Below are positions 10,599 to 21,681 of a DNA stretch of 64,000 nucleotides, piece after piece. Location of the stretch: the NCBI RefSeq assembly GCF_002742385.2, contig NZ_MJBI02000001.1, positions 868,001-932,000 on the forward strand. The letters run 5' to 3'. The notes beneath the pieces were generated by a model. It was not told the DNA's origin, did not search any database, and worked only from the letters and a program-made list of their open reading frames with translations. Source of the DNA: Macrococcoides goetzii. GTDB lineage: Bacteria; Bacillota; Bacilli; Staphylococcales; Staphylococcaceae. Within the stretch, counting starts at the first letter, position 1, and each line of letters starts with the position of its first letter. Position numbers and translations under genes: made by a program.

Positions 10599-11387
10599 TT
10601 AATCCCTCGTTCCAATATATGCTAACATTCTACCTGTTTTACCTTTTTCTAAACGATATGAGAAAAATTCTTTATTCTCAGTAGAAGTACAACGTGTTGT
10701 GATTGTTATGTTTTCTTGTTTAATTCCTGCATTCATCGCAATACGTGCATTAATTTCCTGTAGGTTAATATCAAACATATTATTCTTATTGATTTGGAAA
10801 CAATCTTCAAGTTCTAAATTTAGCTCAGTAAATTGTCTTTTAATATCATCATTCACTTCATAACAGGGTGCAGTTACTGATGGACCGATGATACATTTAA
10901 GGTCATCTATATTACCAGTATAAGCTTTTATAAGTCGGTCAACGATTAAACCGACTGTACCTCGCCAACCTGCATGTCCCAATGCAATAAAGTCATCTTT
11001 AACACTATACAGGTAAACTGGTACACAATCTGCAAAACACATTGTTAATAGTATACCTTTTTCATTCGTATATAAACCATCAACATCTAACCATTTAGGT
11101 GTAAGTTCAAAAACATTTGTCCCTTTGTCTTCTAAAAATACTTCCTGAATATTATTGCCATGCTTTTGAATCGGAAAGACCCAGTCACTCGTCTTAAAGC
11201 CAATTTCATTCGCTACTAATGCCTGATTATGATGGACATTAAACGGAGCATCATCAATATATAACGCCATGTTTAAACTATCCTCAGGATAATCACTAAT
11301 CCCACCATGTCGACTCGTAATACCAATCACTTTATTGTAATCATTCGATACGTTATATGTATGCTTCATTATTTGAAATGGTTCCAT
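10599..11387 (-). CDS. ylmD: YfiH/YlmD family multicopper-like purine nucleoside phosphorylase
   Basis: Family members cleave adenosine, inosine and related nucleosides, and were once called laccase-like; their metal-binding His/Cys set is visible in RHGG, FADCVPV and GHAGWRG. The start is the ATG of MEPFQI (11387), directly after TGGAGG; the longer frame begins inside the ftsZ terminator region. It lies between ftsZ and ylmE in the usual order. Confidence 0.9.
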   Translation of the reverse strand: MEPFQIMKHTYNVSNDYNKVIGITSRHGGISDYPEDSLNMALYIDDAPFNVHHNQALVANEIGFKTSDWVFPIQKHGNNIQEVFLEDKGTNVFELTPKWLDVDGLYTNEKGILLTMCFADCVPVYLYSVKDDFIALGHAGWRGTVGLIVDRLIKAYTGNIDDLKCIIGPSVTAPCYEVNDDIKRQFTELNLELEDCFQINKNNMFDINLQEINARIAMNAGIKQENITITTRCTSTENKEFFSYRLEKGKTGRMLAYIGTRD

Positions 11388-11420
11388 TATGTGCCTCCAA
11401 AATGGCATATTATATAAAAA

Positions 11421-11461
11421 CCGAACAAACAGAAATCAAAGAGCGACTTATGTTTGTTCGG
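11421..11461 (-). terminator. Terminator after ftsZ
   Basis: CCGAACAAAC pairs with GTTTGTTCGG across a 21-base loop, followed by TTTTTATAT on the minus strand. It marks the end of the ftsAZ part of the transcript; ylmD follows within 35 bases. Confidence 0.8.
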
Positions 11462-11490
11462 ATGTATTGTCAATCAATTATTTATGTGAA

Positions 11491-12618
11491 TTATCTTCTA
11501 CGACGACGTGTACCACGGTCTTTTAAGAAACCTGGAACATCTAAATCATCTCTATTTGATTCTCTTTCGGGTTGTGCTTGTTGTGGTTGAGATACTGATT
11601 CAGTGCGTGTCTCACGTTGTGGCTGAGGTGTGCCAAAACCAGTTGGTGCAACACTACGTGTCGGTTTGTCATTGAAACCAGTTGCAATAACTGTTACTAC
11701 GATTTCATCTTGTAATTCTGGATTAATCACTGTACCAAAGATCATATTAACATCTTCGTCAGCTGCGTCCTGAACGATATCAGCTGCTTCTTGTGCTTCG
11801 AATAACGTTAATGATTCGCCACCAGTAATATTCATTAATACCCCTTGAGCACCAACAATAGATGTTTCAAGTAATGGAGAAGAAATTGCTTTTTTCGCCG
11901 CTTCAATCGCACGATTCTCACCACTAGATACACCGATACCCATTAAAGCAGAACCTTGGTTACTCATAATTGTTTTAACGTCTGCGAAGTCTAAGTTAAC
12001 TTCCCCAGATACTGCGATTAAATCAGAAATACCTTGTACCCCTTGACGTAATACATTATCTGCTTCTTTGAATGCTTCCATCATTGGCGTTGATTTATCA
12101 ACGATATCTAATAAGCGATCGTTTGGAATAACGATTAAAGTATCTACGGCAGCTTTCATTGCCTCAACACCCGCAGCAGCTTGTGTCTGACGTTTACGGC
12201 CTTCAAAAGAGAACGGACGCGTAACGACACCAACTGTTAAAGCACCCATTTCTTTAGCAATTTTAGCTACAACTGGTGCAGCACCTGTACCAGTTCCGCC
12301 ACCCATACCAGCAGTTACAAATACCATATCTGCGCCCTGGATTGCATCTTCAATTTGTTCACGTGACTCTTCAGCTGCTTTCTTACCAATCTCAGGATTT
12401 GCTCCAGCCCCTAAACCACGTGTTAATTTTTCACCGATTTGGATTTTAGAAGTTGCTTTAGATAAGTTTAAAGCTTGGCCATCAGTATTGATTGCAATAA
12501 ATTCTACATTGTTCATACCGTGATCGATCATTCGGTTTACAGCGTTATTACCGCCGCCCCCTACACCGATTACTTTTAATGTTGCTAAATGATTAAAGCC
12601 CTGTTCAAATTCTAACAT
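11491..12618 (-). CDS. ftsZ: Cell-division GTPase FtsZ
   Basis: Tubulin-like GTPase that forms the Z ring at midcell. The tubulin signature GGGTGTG is at 106-112, the N-terminal nucleotide loop [10 protein letters not shown] at about 18-27. The C-terminal conserved peptide (around 358-365, DLDVPGFL), which binds FtsA and SepF, is followed by a very basic RRRRR tail. 375 aa, normal length. It is the gene after ftsA, 33 bases apart. Confidence 0.99.
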   Translation of the reverse strand: MLEFEQGFNHLATLKVIGVGGGGNNAVNRMIDHGMNNVEFIAINTDGQALNLSKATSKIQIGEKLTRGLGAGANPEIGKKAAEESREQIEDAIQGADMVFVTAGMGGGTGTGAAPVVAKIAKEMGALTVGVVTRPFSFEGRKRQTQAAAGVEAMKAAVDTLIVIPNDRLLDIVDKSTPMMEAFKEADNVLRQGVQGISDLIAVSGEVNLDFADVKTIMSNQGSALMGIGVSSGENRAIEAAKKAISSPLLETSIVGAQGVLMNITGGESLTLFEAQEAADIVQDAADEDVNMIFGTVINPELQDEIVVTVIATGFNDKPTRSVAPTGFGTPQPQRETRTESVSQPQQAQPERESNRDDLDVPGFLKDRGTRRRRR

Positions 12619-12651
12619 TCAATTTTCCTCCTATATAATTGTGGCCAATTA

Positions 12652-14067
<1,416 letters not shown>

Positions 14068-14090
14068 TTAACATACACTATCAATATTAC

Positions 14091-14119
14091 ATTATAGACT
14101 TTATTCAGAAAACTATAAA
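14091..14119 (-). promoter_or_regulatory. Promoter for ftsA-ftsZ
   Basis: In the 138-base gap between divIB and ftsA the minus strand has TATAAT (14096-14091) with TTTATA 17 bases upstream (14119-14114). This fits a local sigma-A promoter for ftsAZ inside the dcw cluster. The rest of the gap is AT-rich with nothing else clear. Confidence 0.6.
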
Positions 14120-14178
14120 CGCTTTTTTTCAGAATAAAATAATTTTTTTATAAAGTTTAATACAATATATTTTTCATA

Positions 14179-15075
14179 TTAATTTGATGTGTTACTTTGT
14201 TTTACGTTATTTAACTGCTTTTGTAAATCTTGTACTGCTTTTTCAACTTTTTCTTTCTCTTTTGCTTCACTAGCTTTCATTTCTGATTCCATTTCAAGTC
14301 GTCGCGTTTCAGCTTTCTTTGATTCATATGGAATAAATACTGCACCGACCTCTAAATCAATTATGCCTGGTTTTATCATTTTACCAGATTCATCACGTTC
14401 GATATTTTTAGCCATACTTGGGTAGTAATCAAGTTTATCAGATATTGTCCTTAAATCTCCAATAACTTCAATACCATCTTTCATAAACATTTGAATACGT
14501 GCTGATGACTGTTCATTTGGCACAAAGTTAATTTCTGAAATTTGATTTACAATCGCCGGTTTTGTATGATTTAATACTTTAACGAGTTGATTTAATTCTT
14601 TTTTACCAAAATTATTGATTAATGGTGCATCACTCGGTCTATTAAAATTCATTTGATGTATTATTTGCCCGTTTTCTAAGACAGGGTGAAATTCGCTTCC
14701 GTCTGGTATCACTCCGACTACATTGTATTCGTCAATGATGATTGATACTTTATTTGGAAAATGTCTTTTTACAGTCGACGACTTTACGCCATCTAAATAT
14801 TCAATATTACTTGATATTTCGCCTGTATCTAAACTGTATATTCGGTCACGATTTGAAATTTGAGCTTTCTTTAAAATAGTTTCCTTGCTATTAAGTAAAG
14901 TATTATTGACGGACACTTTGTTCACATAACTAATATTTGTAAACATGTACAGTAAAATTAAAGTAACTACTGCTACGATTGATAAAAATATTGTAAGTTG
15001 AATACGTTGTCTTCGTTTGCGACGTTTTTTCTTTTCCTCCACATAGTGAGGCGTTTCTATAATTTGATCTTCCAT
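14179..15075 (-). CDS. divIB: Cell-division protein DivIB (FtsQ)
   Basis: Bitopic membrane protein of the divisome core that partners FtsL and DivIC. A basic cytoplasmic start (KKKRRKRRQR at 15-24), one membrane segment (about 27-47), a POTRA domain (about 50-120), the beta domain, then a Lys/Glu-rich coiled tail from about 255. At 298 aa it is much shorter than S. aureus DivIB (about 439 aa, from memory), because the long cytoplasmic region is lacking. Confidence 0.93.
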   Translation of the reverse strand: MEDQIIETPHYVEEKKKRRKRRQRIQLTIFLSIVAVVTLILLYMFTNISYVNKVSVNNTLLNSKETILKKAQISNRDRIYSLDTGEISSNIEYLDGVKSSTVKRHFPNKVSIIIDEYNVVGVIPDGSEFHPVLENGQIIHQMNFNRPSDAPLINNFGKKELNQLVKVLNHTKPAIVNQISEINFVPNEQSSARIQMFMKDGIEVIGDLRTISDKLDYYPSMAKNIERDESGKMIKPGIIDLEVGAVFIPYESKKAETRRLEMESEMKASEAKEKEKVEKAVQDLQKQLNNVKQSNTSN

Positions 15076-15078
15076 AGA

Positions 15079-16419
15079 CTATTGCAGCAACTTCACATGT
15101 TGAATGAAGTCTTCTCCTCTAACTTCATAGGTCGGATATTGATCCCAGCTGGCACAAGCCGGACTTAGCAGTACCGTATCTCCTGCAACAGTATTACCTT
15201 TCGTTTGCAGCACCGCATCTTTTACATCATCGCAAATTGAATATGGTATATGATGTGATTCAGCAAATGCCTTTAATTTTTCAGTCGTCTGACCAAAAAT
15301 ATACATATGTTTTACATTACTGACATGTTCATCTAAATCTTCAAATCCATTTCCTCTATCTAAGCCACCACATAGCCAGTGAATCGGAGAGTGAAACGCA
15401 TCCAGTGCAAAAGTAGTTGCTAAAGTGTTTGTTGCTTTTGAATCGTTAAAATATTTAACATTTTCATGTGTCATGACAAATTGTAATCGATGTTTGATGC
15501 CTTCAAAAGACTTTAACGTAGCAATAATACTTTCATTTGGAATGTCACTTAGTTTAGCAGCCGCAATACTTGATAAAATATTTTCAAGATTATGTTTACC
15601 AGGTAACACTACTTCGTCTACGTCAATAATAAATTCATTTTGAAAATAAATTTTCCCATCGACAATATAACTTCCGTTGACTTTTTCTTCTGTACTGAAA
15701 TAAATAATCTGACTTTCAATTTCAAAGTTATTAAGTAGCTCTTTTTGTTTATAGTTAAAAATTAAATAATCTTCTGCAGTCTGATTTTTTACGATATTTA
15801 ACTTTGCACTTACATATTCATCCTGCGTGCCATGATAATCCAGATGCGCTGAATAAATATTAGTAATTAAAGCGATATGTGGTTTAAAATGTCTGATGCC
15901 CATCAATTGAAATGATGATAGTTCTGTTATTAAAGTATCTTCAGACTTAGCATTTTGTGCAACTAAAGATGCAACAAAGCCGATATTTCCACATAAAAGT
16001 CCTGTTTGATTACTATGCTTGAACATATCACCAATCAATGACGTTACAGTCGTCTTCCCATTTGTTCCAGTTATACCGATGATTTTACCTTCATTAATCT
16101 CATATGCGAGTTCCACTTCAGTAATAATTTGAATATTACGGGCAATTGCTTCTTGAATAAAAGGTATATGATAAGGAATGCCTGGATTTTTTACGATAAG
16201 ATCAATATCACCTAATAACTCAATTGGATGATGTCCACTTACTACTTTAATTTCAAGTGCTTCTAATTCTTTTGCTTCATTCGTTAAACTAACATCCTTG
16301 CCATCATTGACAGTTACATTCGCTCCTAGAACATGTAATAGTTTTGCAGTTTCGTATCCACTTTTTCCAAGACCAAGTACCAAAATATTTTTTCCCTGAT
16401 AACTTGTTATATTCTTCAC
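15079..16419 (-). CDS. murD: UDP-N-acetylmuramoylalanine--D-glutamate ligase
   Basis: Adds D-glutamate to UDP-MurNAc-L-Ala in the cytosol, using ATP. The Mur ligase P-loop GTNGKTT is at 118-124; N-terminal Rossmann part (GLGKSGYETA near 16-25), central ATPase and C-terminal domain with FNDSKATN are all present. 446 aa. The start is GTG (16419), immediately after the mraY stop (TAAGTG), so translation is likely coupled. Confidence 0.98.
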   Translation of the reverse strand: MKNITSYQGKNILVLGLGKSGYETAKLLHVLGANVTVNDGKDVSLTNEAKELEALEIKVVSGHHPIELLGDIDLIVKNPGIPYHIPFIQEAIARNIQIITEVELAYEINEGKIIGITGTNGKTTVTSLIGDMFKHSNQTGLLCGNIGFVASLVAQNAKSEDTLITELSSFQLMGIRHFKPHIALITNIYSAHLDYHGTQDEYVSAKLNIVKNQTAEDYLIFNYKQKELLNNFEIESQIIYFSTEEKVNGSYIVDGKIYFQNEFIIDVDEVVLPGKHNLENILSSIAAAKLSDIPNESIIATLKSFEGIKHRLQFVMTHENVKYFNDSKATNTLATTFALDAFHSPIHWLCGGLDRGNGFEDLDEHVSNVKHMYIFGQTTEKLKAFAESHHIPYSICDDVKDAVLQTKGNTVAGDTVLLSPACASWDQYPTYEVRGEDFIQHVKLLQ

Positions 16420-17397
16420 TTAATTCACTCCTAAATAAATCCCGATTAATCCAGAAATAATACCGACTGTCCAGAATACAATTACTATTTTCCATTCAGA
16501 CCATCCACCTAATTCATAATGGTGATGTAATGGACTCATTCTAAAAATACGTTTACCGGTTAATTTGAATGAGGCAACTTGTAACATTACTGATAAAGTT
16601 TCCAGTACAAACATCAACCCGATAAATATTAACGTTAATTCTTGATTTAACATGATAGAAACAGTAGCAATTACGCCTCCTAAAGCAAGTGAACCTGTAT
16701 CTCCCATAAATAACTTCGCTTTATATTTATTATAAATTAAGAATCCACATAAACTACCGATAAGAATCGCTAAGTAATACATCATGCCCTGGCTCATCGT
16801 GTGATGTGCTAAATAGAAATAACAACTAAATGCAATGATAGATAATCCTGTTGCCAGACCATCTAAACCATCTGTTAAGTTTACAGCATTTGAAAAACCT
16901 ACTTGCCAGAAGATAATAAATACAACATAGAATATAGACAAAGGAATTCCGATATCCGTAAAAGGTAAATTGATCTCGTTTGATAGTGAAAGTAAACCGA
17001 GTCCATTACTTACAACGTAAAATAAAACTGCAATTAATATCTGGAATAAGAATTTTTGTTTTGATGTTAAACCTTGATTATTTTTTTTAACCACTATAAT
17101 GTAATCATCTACAAATCCAATTAGCCCAAACCCTAAAGTTACTAATATCAATAATATAATCGGACCTTTGTCATCTACAAAAAATGTTGCAATAATACTT
17201 AAAAGAATTGTGCTGATTAAAAATGTTAATCCACCCATCGTTGGTGTGCCACTTTTTTGTTGATGACTTTTCGGCCCTTCTTCTCTGATGGACTGTCCGA
17301 ATTTCATTCGTTTGAGTAATGGGATAAACAAAGGGACTAAAATTGCAGTTAATATAAAACTTGCTAATCCAAAAATTAATGCATTCATATTTTTCAC
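16420..17397 (-). CDS. mraY: Phospho-N-acetylmuramoyl-pentapeptide transferase
   Basis: Makes lipid I by transferring phospho-MurNAc-pentapeptide to undecaprenyl phosphate at the inner face of the membrane. Ten hydrophobic segments; the catalytic Asp pair is DD at 97-98 and the Mg-binding NLTDGLDG at 173-180, with the MSPLHHHYE loop near the end. 325 aa. It lies between pbp1 and murD. Confidence 0.98.
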   Translation of the reverse strand: MKNMNALIFGLASFILTAILVPLFIPLLKRMKFGQSIREEGPKSHQQKSGTPTMGGLTFLISTILLSIIATFFVDDKGPIILLILVTLGFGLIGFVDDYIIVVKKNNQGLTSKQKFLFQILIAVLFYVVSNGLGLLSLSNEINLPFTDIGIPLSIFYVVFIIFWQVGFSNAVNLTDGLDGLATGLSIIAFSCYFYLAHHTMSQGMMYYLAILIGSLCGFLIYNKYKAKLFMGDTGSLALGGVIATVSIMLNQELTLIFIGLMFVLETLSVMLQVASFKLTGKRIFRMSPLHHHYELGGWSEWKIVIVFWTVGIISGLIGIYLGVN

Positions 17398-17423
17398 ATA
17401 TCAGTTTGCTAACTGATTCCTTT

Positions 17424-19763
17424 CTATTCCGTAATTTTAGATTCTGTAGAAATTGTTTCGGTTGTTACTTCTTCTGTCGTATTTTCTTCTGTTGAACTAA
17501 CATTTGAGCTTTGACTAGTTTTTTTATTCTTTTTCGTCTCAGTTTCTAGCTGTTTTTTTAATGCTTTTTCTTCATCCTTTTTATTTGCATCAATAATATT
17601 ATCATAGGCAGGTGATTGTTTTAAAGGGTCAAGTGAGTCCATTGAAACCATTACTTTATCTCCTTTTTTAACATCCGTATTCGGTGCAATTGACTGTTTT
17701 ACAACATATCCATTACCATCAAACTGAACTTTGATTTGTGTTAATTGTTCAAACATCAATAAATCACGTTTTGACCAAGACGTCATATCGGGCATTGTTA
17801 TTTTTCCGTCAGTAAGTAAGAATACTTTGTCACCTTTTAACAATTCAGTCTGATGCGGCGTTTGTTCAGTAACTTTATTACCATCACCAATCACAACAGG
17901 TACAAAACCATTTCCTTCAATTACTCCAGTTGCCTTATCGACATTTGATCCAATTACATCTTCCACTTCTGAAGATAACTTTTTACCTTTATCTTTTGTA
18001 GCGCCAACATCTAAATATTTCAAAGTATTTTCCATCAATGGTTTATAACCTTTAGAAACACCTAGATTATATGCTTCCCCAGCATTTTTTTGAGCTAGAG
18101 ACATACCATAATAAATTATTACTCGAGGATTTTTTGCAGGCGCATACCCCATAAAACTTACCATATATGGCTGATAACCTTTTACATATCCACCATTTTT
18201 CGTATCTGGTACTTGTGCTGTACCCGTTTTACCGGCAATTTTATAATCGTCAATACGGTAATTATAGGCATGCATTTCAGAACCGTAAACTACATCATGT
18301 AGAGCTTTCATTGTTTTATGTGCTGTCGTTTTTGAAATCGGTTGACCAATCACCTTTTTCTTACCTTTATAGACAATACTTTTATCCGGACTAGTGATAT
18401 CTTTTATAAAATACGGACTGAGCATATTCCCATCATTAACAATTGCAGTTTCTGCCTGAATCATCTGGGCAGGACTGACAGTCGTCGATTGACCGAATGC
18501 TGAGACTTTCTTACTTAATTCATCACCCCAGGAAATATGACCTGTAACTTCTGAATCAAATAACGAGTTTGTAGATTTGCCGAATCCAAATTTTTCGTAG
18601 TAGGATTTCATCTTATCTGTTCCAACGTCATCCTGAAGTTTCATCATTAATACGTTTGAAGATAACTGGAAACCTTTATCCATAGAAATCATGCCCCACC
18701 CAACATCATTCCAGTCAGAAATCACACTACCAGCAACTTCCCTCTCACCTGACTTAAACTTTTCATTTGGTTTATACTTACCTTCTTCAATTGCAGCTGC
18801 TAAACCATAAGTTTTAAATGTTGAGCCAGGTTCATATGTATTTTGATATAGATCATTAGCCCATTTATCACCAAAGTTTTCTCGTGTTTGCGGATTAAAT
18901 GTAGGTCGTTGACTATAGCCAAGGATTTCACCGGTCTTGGCATCTGTTACTACTGCAAATAAATCTTTAGGTTGGTATCGTTTCACCATCAGATCAAGAG
19001 AATCTTCAACAAATATTTGGATATTTTTATCAATTGTTAGCTTAATATTATCACCATTAACAGCAGGAATTACATTCCCTGATTTAGGTAGAACATATTG
19101 CCAAATATCTTGTTTATAACTCGTTTTACCTGCTTTACCTGAAAGATACGTATCAAATATCTTTTCGGTACCCATCATACCCTGTATTTGATTAGTCTCT
19201 GAGTTCTTTTCAGCATATCCAATTAAATGAGATGCAAAATTACCGTTAGGATAAAATCGTTTTTTTTCAGAGAAAAATGTCAGGCCAGGTAACTTTAATT
19301 GTTCAATTGCTTTCTTCTGATTAAATGTTAAATCTTTACCTGCTTTACCAAACTCGACTTGAAATGCATTTTTGGTGTTAAGTGTTTTTAGAATTGATTT
19401 ATAAGGCATATCGATTATTTTGCTTAATGCTTTTGCAGTTTTCTTTTTATCAGTAACATGACGAGGTGGCTTGCCTTTTTGGCTGATTCGTTTATCAAGT
19501 ACAGCAACAAGCTTATATGATTCAATGTCTTCAGCAAGTACTTCGCCATTGCGATCAAGAATTTTCCCTCTAATAGGTTGATTAACAATACTGCGTACAT
19601 ATTTTTCGCTTGCACGCATCGATAAATCTTGTCCGCTGGAGTGACCAGTAACCATGACAAAAGAATATTTCAAAATCAATGAAAAAAAGAGCAGTCCGAA
19701 TAACATTACTAAAAGGACCGCTCCTATTTTATTTTTTCTTATTTTTAACTTAGTTCGTGACAT
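17424..19763 (-). CDS. pbpA: Penicillin-binding protein 1 (division transpeptidase, class B, with PASTA domains)
   Basis: Cross-links septal peptidoglycan. One membrane anchor (about 14-36), a PBP dimerisation domain, then the transpeptidase domain with STFK (314-317, nucleophile Ser314), SSN (368-370) and KTGT (512-515). Two PASTA-like repeats follow (about 585-715), and a Lys/Ser/Thr/Glu-rich tail of roughly 60 aa ends the protein. 779 aa, slightly longer than S. aureus PBP1. Its start overlaps ftsL by 14 bases. Confidence 0.96.
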   Translation of the reverse strand: MSRTKLKIRKNKIGAVLLVMLFGLLFFSLILKYSFVMVTGHSSGQDLSMRASEKYVRSIVNQPIRGKILDRNGEVLAEDIESYKLVAVLDKRISQKGKPPRHVTDKKKTAKALSKIIDMPYKSILKTLNTKNAFQVEFGKAGKDLTFNQKKAIEQLKLPGLTFFSEKKRFYPNGNFASHLIGYAEKNSETNQIQGMMGTEKIFDTYLSGKAGKTSYKQDIWQYVLPKSGNVIPAVNGDNIKLTIDKNIQIFVEDSLDLMVKRYQPKDLFAVVTDAKTGEILGYSQRPTFNPQTRENFGDKWANDLYQNTYEPGSTFKTYGLAAAIEEGKYKPNEKFKSGEREVAGSVISDWNDVGWGMISMDKGFQLSSNVLMMKLQDDVGTDKMKSYYEKFGFGKSTNSLFDSEVTGHISWGDELSKKVSAFGQSTTVSPAQMIQAETAIVNDGNMLSPYFIKDITSPDKSIVYKGKKKVIGQPISKTTAHKTMKALHDVVYGSEMHAYNYRIDDYKIAGKTGTAQVPDTKNGGYVKGYQPYMVSFMGYAPAKNPRVIIYYGMSLAQKNAGEAYNLGVSKGYKPLMENTLKYLDVGATKDKGKKLSSEVEDVIGSNVDKATGVIEGNGFVPVVIGDGNKVTEQTPHQTELLKGDKVFLLTDGKITMPDMTSWSKRDLLMFEQLTQIKVQFDGNGYVVKQSIAPNTDVKKGDKVMVSMDSLDPLKQSPAYDNIIDANKKDEEKALKKQLETETKKNKKTSQSSNVSSTEENTTEEVTTETISTESKITE

Positions 19764-20124
19764 CTTTTTGCACTACCTTTACGTTATCATTATTCAAGCT
19801 CAGTCCGAAAGACTTTGCTTTACTATAGACACGTTCATATGAAGATTGTTTCATCGCTTCTGAATTTAACTCACCATTTACAGATTTTTGATGGACAATT
19901 TTTTGTTCAATAGCAGCAATCTTACTATTTGTATGATACGCATCATATTTTAAAGATAGCATATAAATACTTACTAAAGCAATCAATGTCACCAATGATA
20001 AATATACTAATTTCTCTAATTTAGATAACGAAACAACATGGGATTTTGTAATTGTTTTTGTTTCAACTTTTGGTTGTACTTGTGTCTGTTCATAATAATT
20101 CGGATTGATGTATTCTACTGCCAT
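19750..20124 (-). CDS. ftsL: Cell-division protein FtsL
   Basis: Small bitopic divisome protein of 124 aa: cytoplasmic part (1-36), membrane segment (about 38-57) and an outer helical region (about 60-105) for pairing with DivIC and DivIB. Identified by size, topology and its place between rsmH and pbp1, as sequence conservation in this family is low. Confidence 0.9.
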   Translation of the reverse strand: MAVEYINPNYYEQTQVQPKVETKTITKSHVVSLSKLEKLVYLSLVTLIALVSIYMLSLKYDAYHTNSKIAAIEQKIVHQKSVNGELNSEAMKQSSYERVYSKAKSFGLSLNNDNVKVVQKDVTN

Positions 20125-20135
20125 GTTGTCACCTC

Positions 20136-21068
20136 TTATTTTAATATTTCTACGACTCTAAGTTTTGCGCTGCGTGCTCTATTATTCTCTTCTAGTTCTT
20201 GTTCTGTCGATACAATTGGCTTCTTATTAATACGTTTTAATTTCGGCTTATATTCATCCGGAATAACCGGTAAACCTCTAGGGATATCAGGACCTTTTTC
20301 ATACTCCTGAAAAACTTGCTTACATAGTCTATCTTCTAATGAATGAAAAGTAATTACTGAAATTCTTCCACCCACTTTAACAGAATCAATCGCTTGTTCA
20401 ATCGACTCTTCAAAAGCACCTAGTTCGTCATTTACCGCAATTCTTATGGCCTGAAAAACTCTTTTGGCGGGATGTCCACCTGTTCTTCTGGCTGGTGCTG
20501 GAATTGCGTCTTTAATAATTTCAACTAAATCAGATGTTGTTTCAATTGGTGTTGTTTCTCTAATATTTTCAATTTTACGAGCGATTTGTTTAGAAAATTT
20601 TTCTTCACCATAGCGAAAGAATATTGAAACTAACTTTTCATATGGCCATTCATTGACTACTTCAAATGCTGAAAGACTTTGTGATTGATCCATTCGCATG
20701 TCGAGTCTTGCTTCCTGATGATAACTAAAACCTCTTTCACCAACATCAAGTTGCGGACTTGAAACACCTAAGTCATAAAGAATACCATCAACTTTATCAA
20801 TATTTAGTTCATCTAAGATAACGCTTAAGTTTCTGAAGTTATCTTTAACGAAAGTTACTTTATCTAAATGATCTTTCAAAATGATGTGCGCGTTGTCAAT
20901 TGCTGTCTGATCCTGATCGATTGAAATCAATCTACCATTCGTTAATTGTTTGACTAAATAAAGGCTATGACCCGCTCCACCTAATGTACAATCAACATAT
21001 ATACCATCCGGTTTTATATTAAGTTGATCGACCGTTTCTTCTAATAACACTGTAATATGATGGAACAT
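20136..21068 (-). CDS. rsmH: 16S rRNA (cytosine-1402 N4) methyltransferase
   Basis: Methylates N4 of C1402 in the decoding centre of 16S rRNA. SAM-binding motif [10 protein letters not shown] near residue 26, motif [12 protein letters not shown] near 98, and ITFHSLEDR near 250 are the family hallmarks. 310 aa. Second gene of the dcw cluster, nine bases after mraZ. Confidence 0.97.
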   Translation of the reverse strand: MFHHITVLLEETVDQLNIKPDGIYVDCTLGGAGHSLYLVKQLTNGRLISIDQDQTAIDNAHIILKDHLDKVTFVKDNFRNLSVILDELNIDKVDGILYDLGVSSPQLDVGERGFSYHQEARLDMRMDQSQSLSAFEVVNEWPYEKLVSIFFRYGEEKFSKQIARKIENIRETTPIETTSDLVEIIKDAIPAPARRTGGHPAKRVFQAIRIAVNDELGAFEESIEQAIDSVKVGGRISVITFHSLEDRLCKQVFQEYEKGPDIPRGLPVIPDEYKPKLKRINKKPIVSTEQELEENNRARSAKLRVVEILK

Positions 21069-21077
21069 GTTTACCTC

Positions 21078-21509
21078 CTATAAATCAAAATCAATTAACT
21101 CTTCAGCAATTTCTTCATAATGTTCTTCAGTATCTTCGTAGAAATTATCCCAGCTATTTCTATCCCATATTTCAATTCGGGTAGAAACACCGATTACTGT
21201 ACATTCTTTTGATAAACCAGCGTATTCCATTAAATTTTTAGGAATATTAATTCGGCCCTGTTTATCTAATTCTACTTCTACTGCACCAGAGAAGAATAAA
21301 CGCATAAATTTTCTGGCATCTCGTTTAGTAATTGGTAAAGTTTTTAATTTTTCTTCAATTCTTTTCCATTCATCTAAAGGATAGCCAAACAAACACTTAT
21401 CAAGGCCACGAGTAATAACAAAATGTTCTGTCAATTCATCTCGGAACTTAGCAGGTACAATCATGCGACCTTTGGTATCCAATTGATGTTGATATTCACC
21501 CATGAACAT
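21078..21509 (-). CDS. mraZ: Transcriptional regulator MraZ
   Basis: DNA-binding protein that controls the dcw operon. Two AbrB-like halves, each with the DxKGR signature: DTKGRM near 11-16 and DKQGRI near 83-88. I start at the ATG of [15 protein letters not shown] (21509), the form seen in staphylococci, with AGGTGATG upstream; the three extra codons to 21518 are doubtful. Its own binding repeats are visible just upstream (21539-21562). Confidence 0.96.
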   Translation of the reverse strand: MFMGEYQHQLDTKGRMIVPAKFRDELTEHFVITRGLDKCLFGYPLDEWKRIEEKLKTLPITKRDARKFMRLFFSGAVEVELDKQGRINIPKNLMEYAGLSKECTVIGVSTRIEIWDRNSWDNFYEDTEEHYEEIAEELIDFDL

Positions 21510-21536
21510 AGTCATCACCTAGCCTTAATATAAATT

Positions 21537-21570
21537 TACCACATCCCACCACTTTCCTCCACTAATTATA
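21537..21570 (-). promoter_or_regulatory. dcw promoter -10 and triple MraZ box
   Basis: On the minus strand a TATAAT (21570-21565) is followed at once by three GTGG repeats whose plus-strand complements begin at 21539, 21549 and 21559, exactly ten bases apart. GTGG-type repeats with 10-bp spacing are the known MraZ operator in Firmicutes. Lying on the transcription start, they should let MraZ repress its own operon. The -35 is not recognisable. Confidence 0.8.
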
Positions 21571-21608
21571 CAAAACTTTTTTATTTTTTATTTTTATGCA
21601 TTAAAAAG

Positions 21609-21640
21609 CCCCCCACCACGCTAAAAAACGTGGTGGGGGG
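21609..21640 (-). terminator. Terminator between bshC and mraZ
   Basis: Perfect 12-bp GC-rich stem (21609-21620 with 21629-21640), eight-base loop, followed by TTTTTAA on the minus strand. It separates bshC from the dcw promoter. Confidence 0.9.
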
Positions 21641-21681
21641 AATTCCCAAAAATTATGTTGAAAAAAGAAAAATAATATAAC

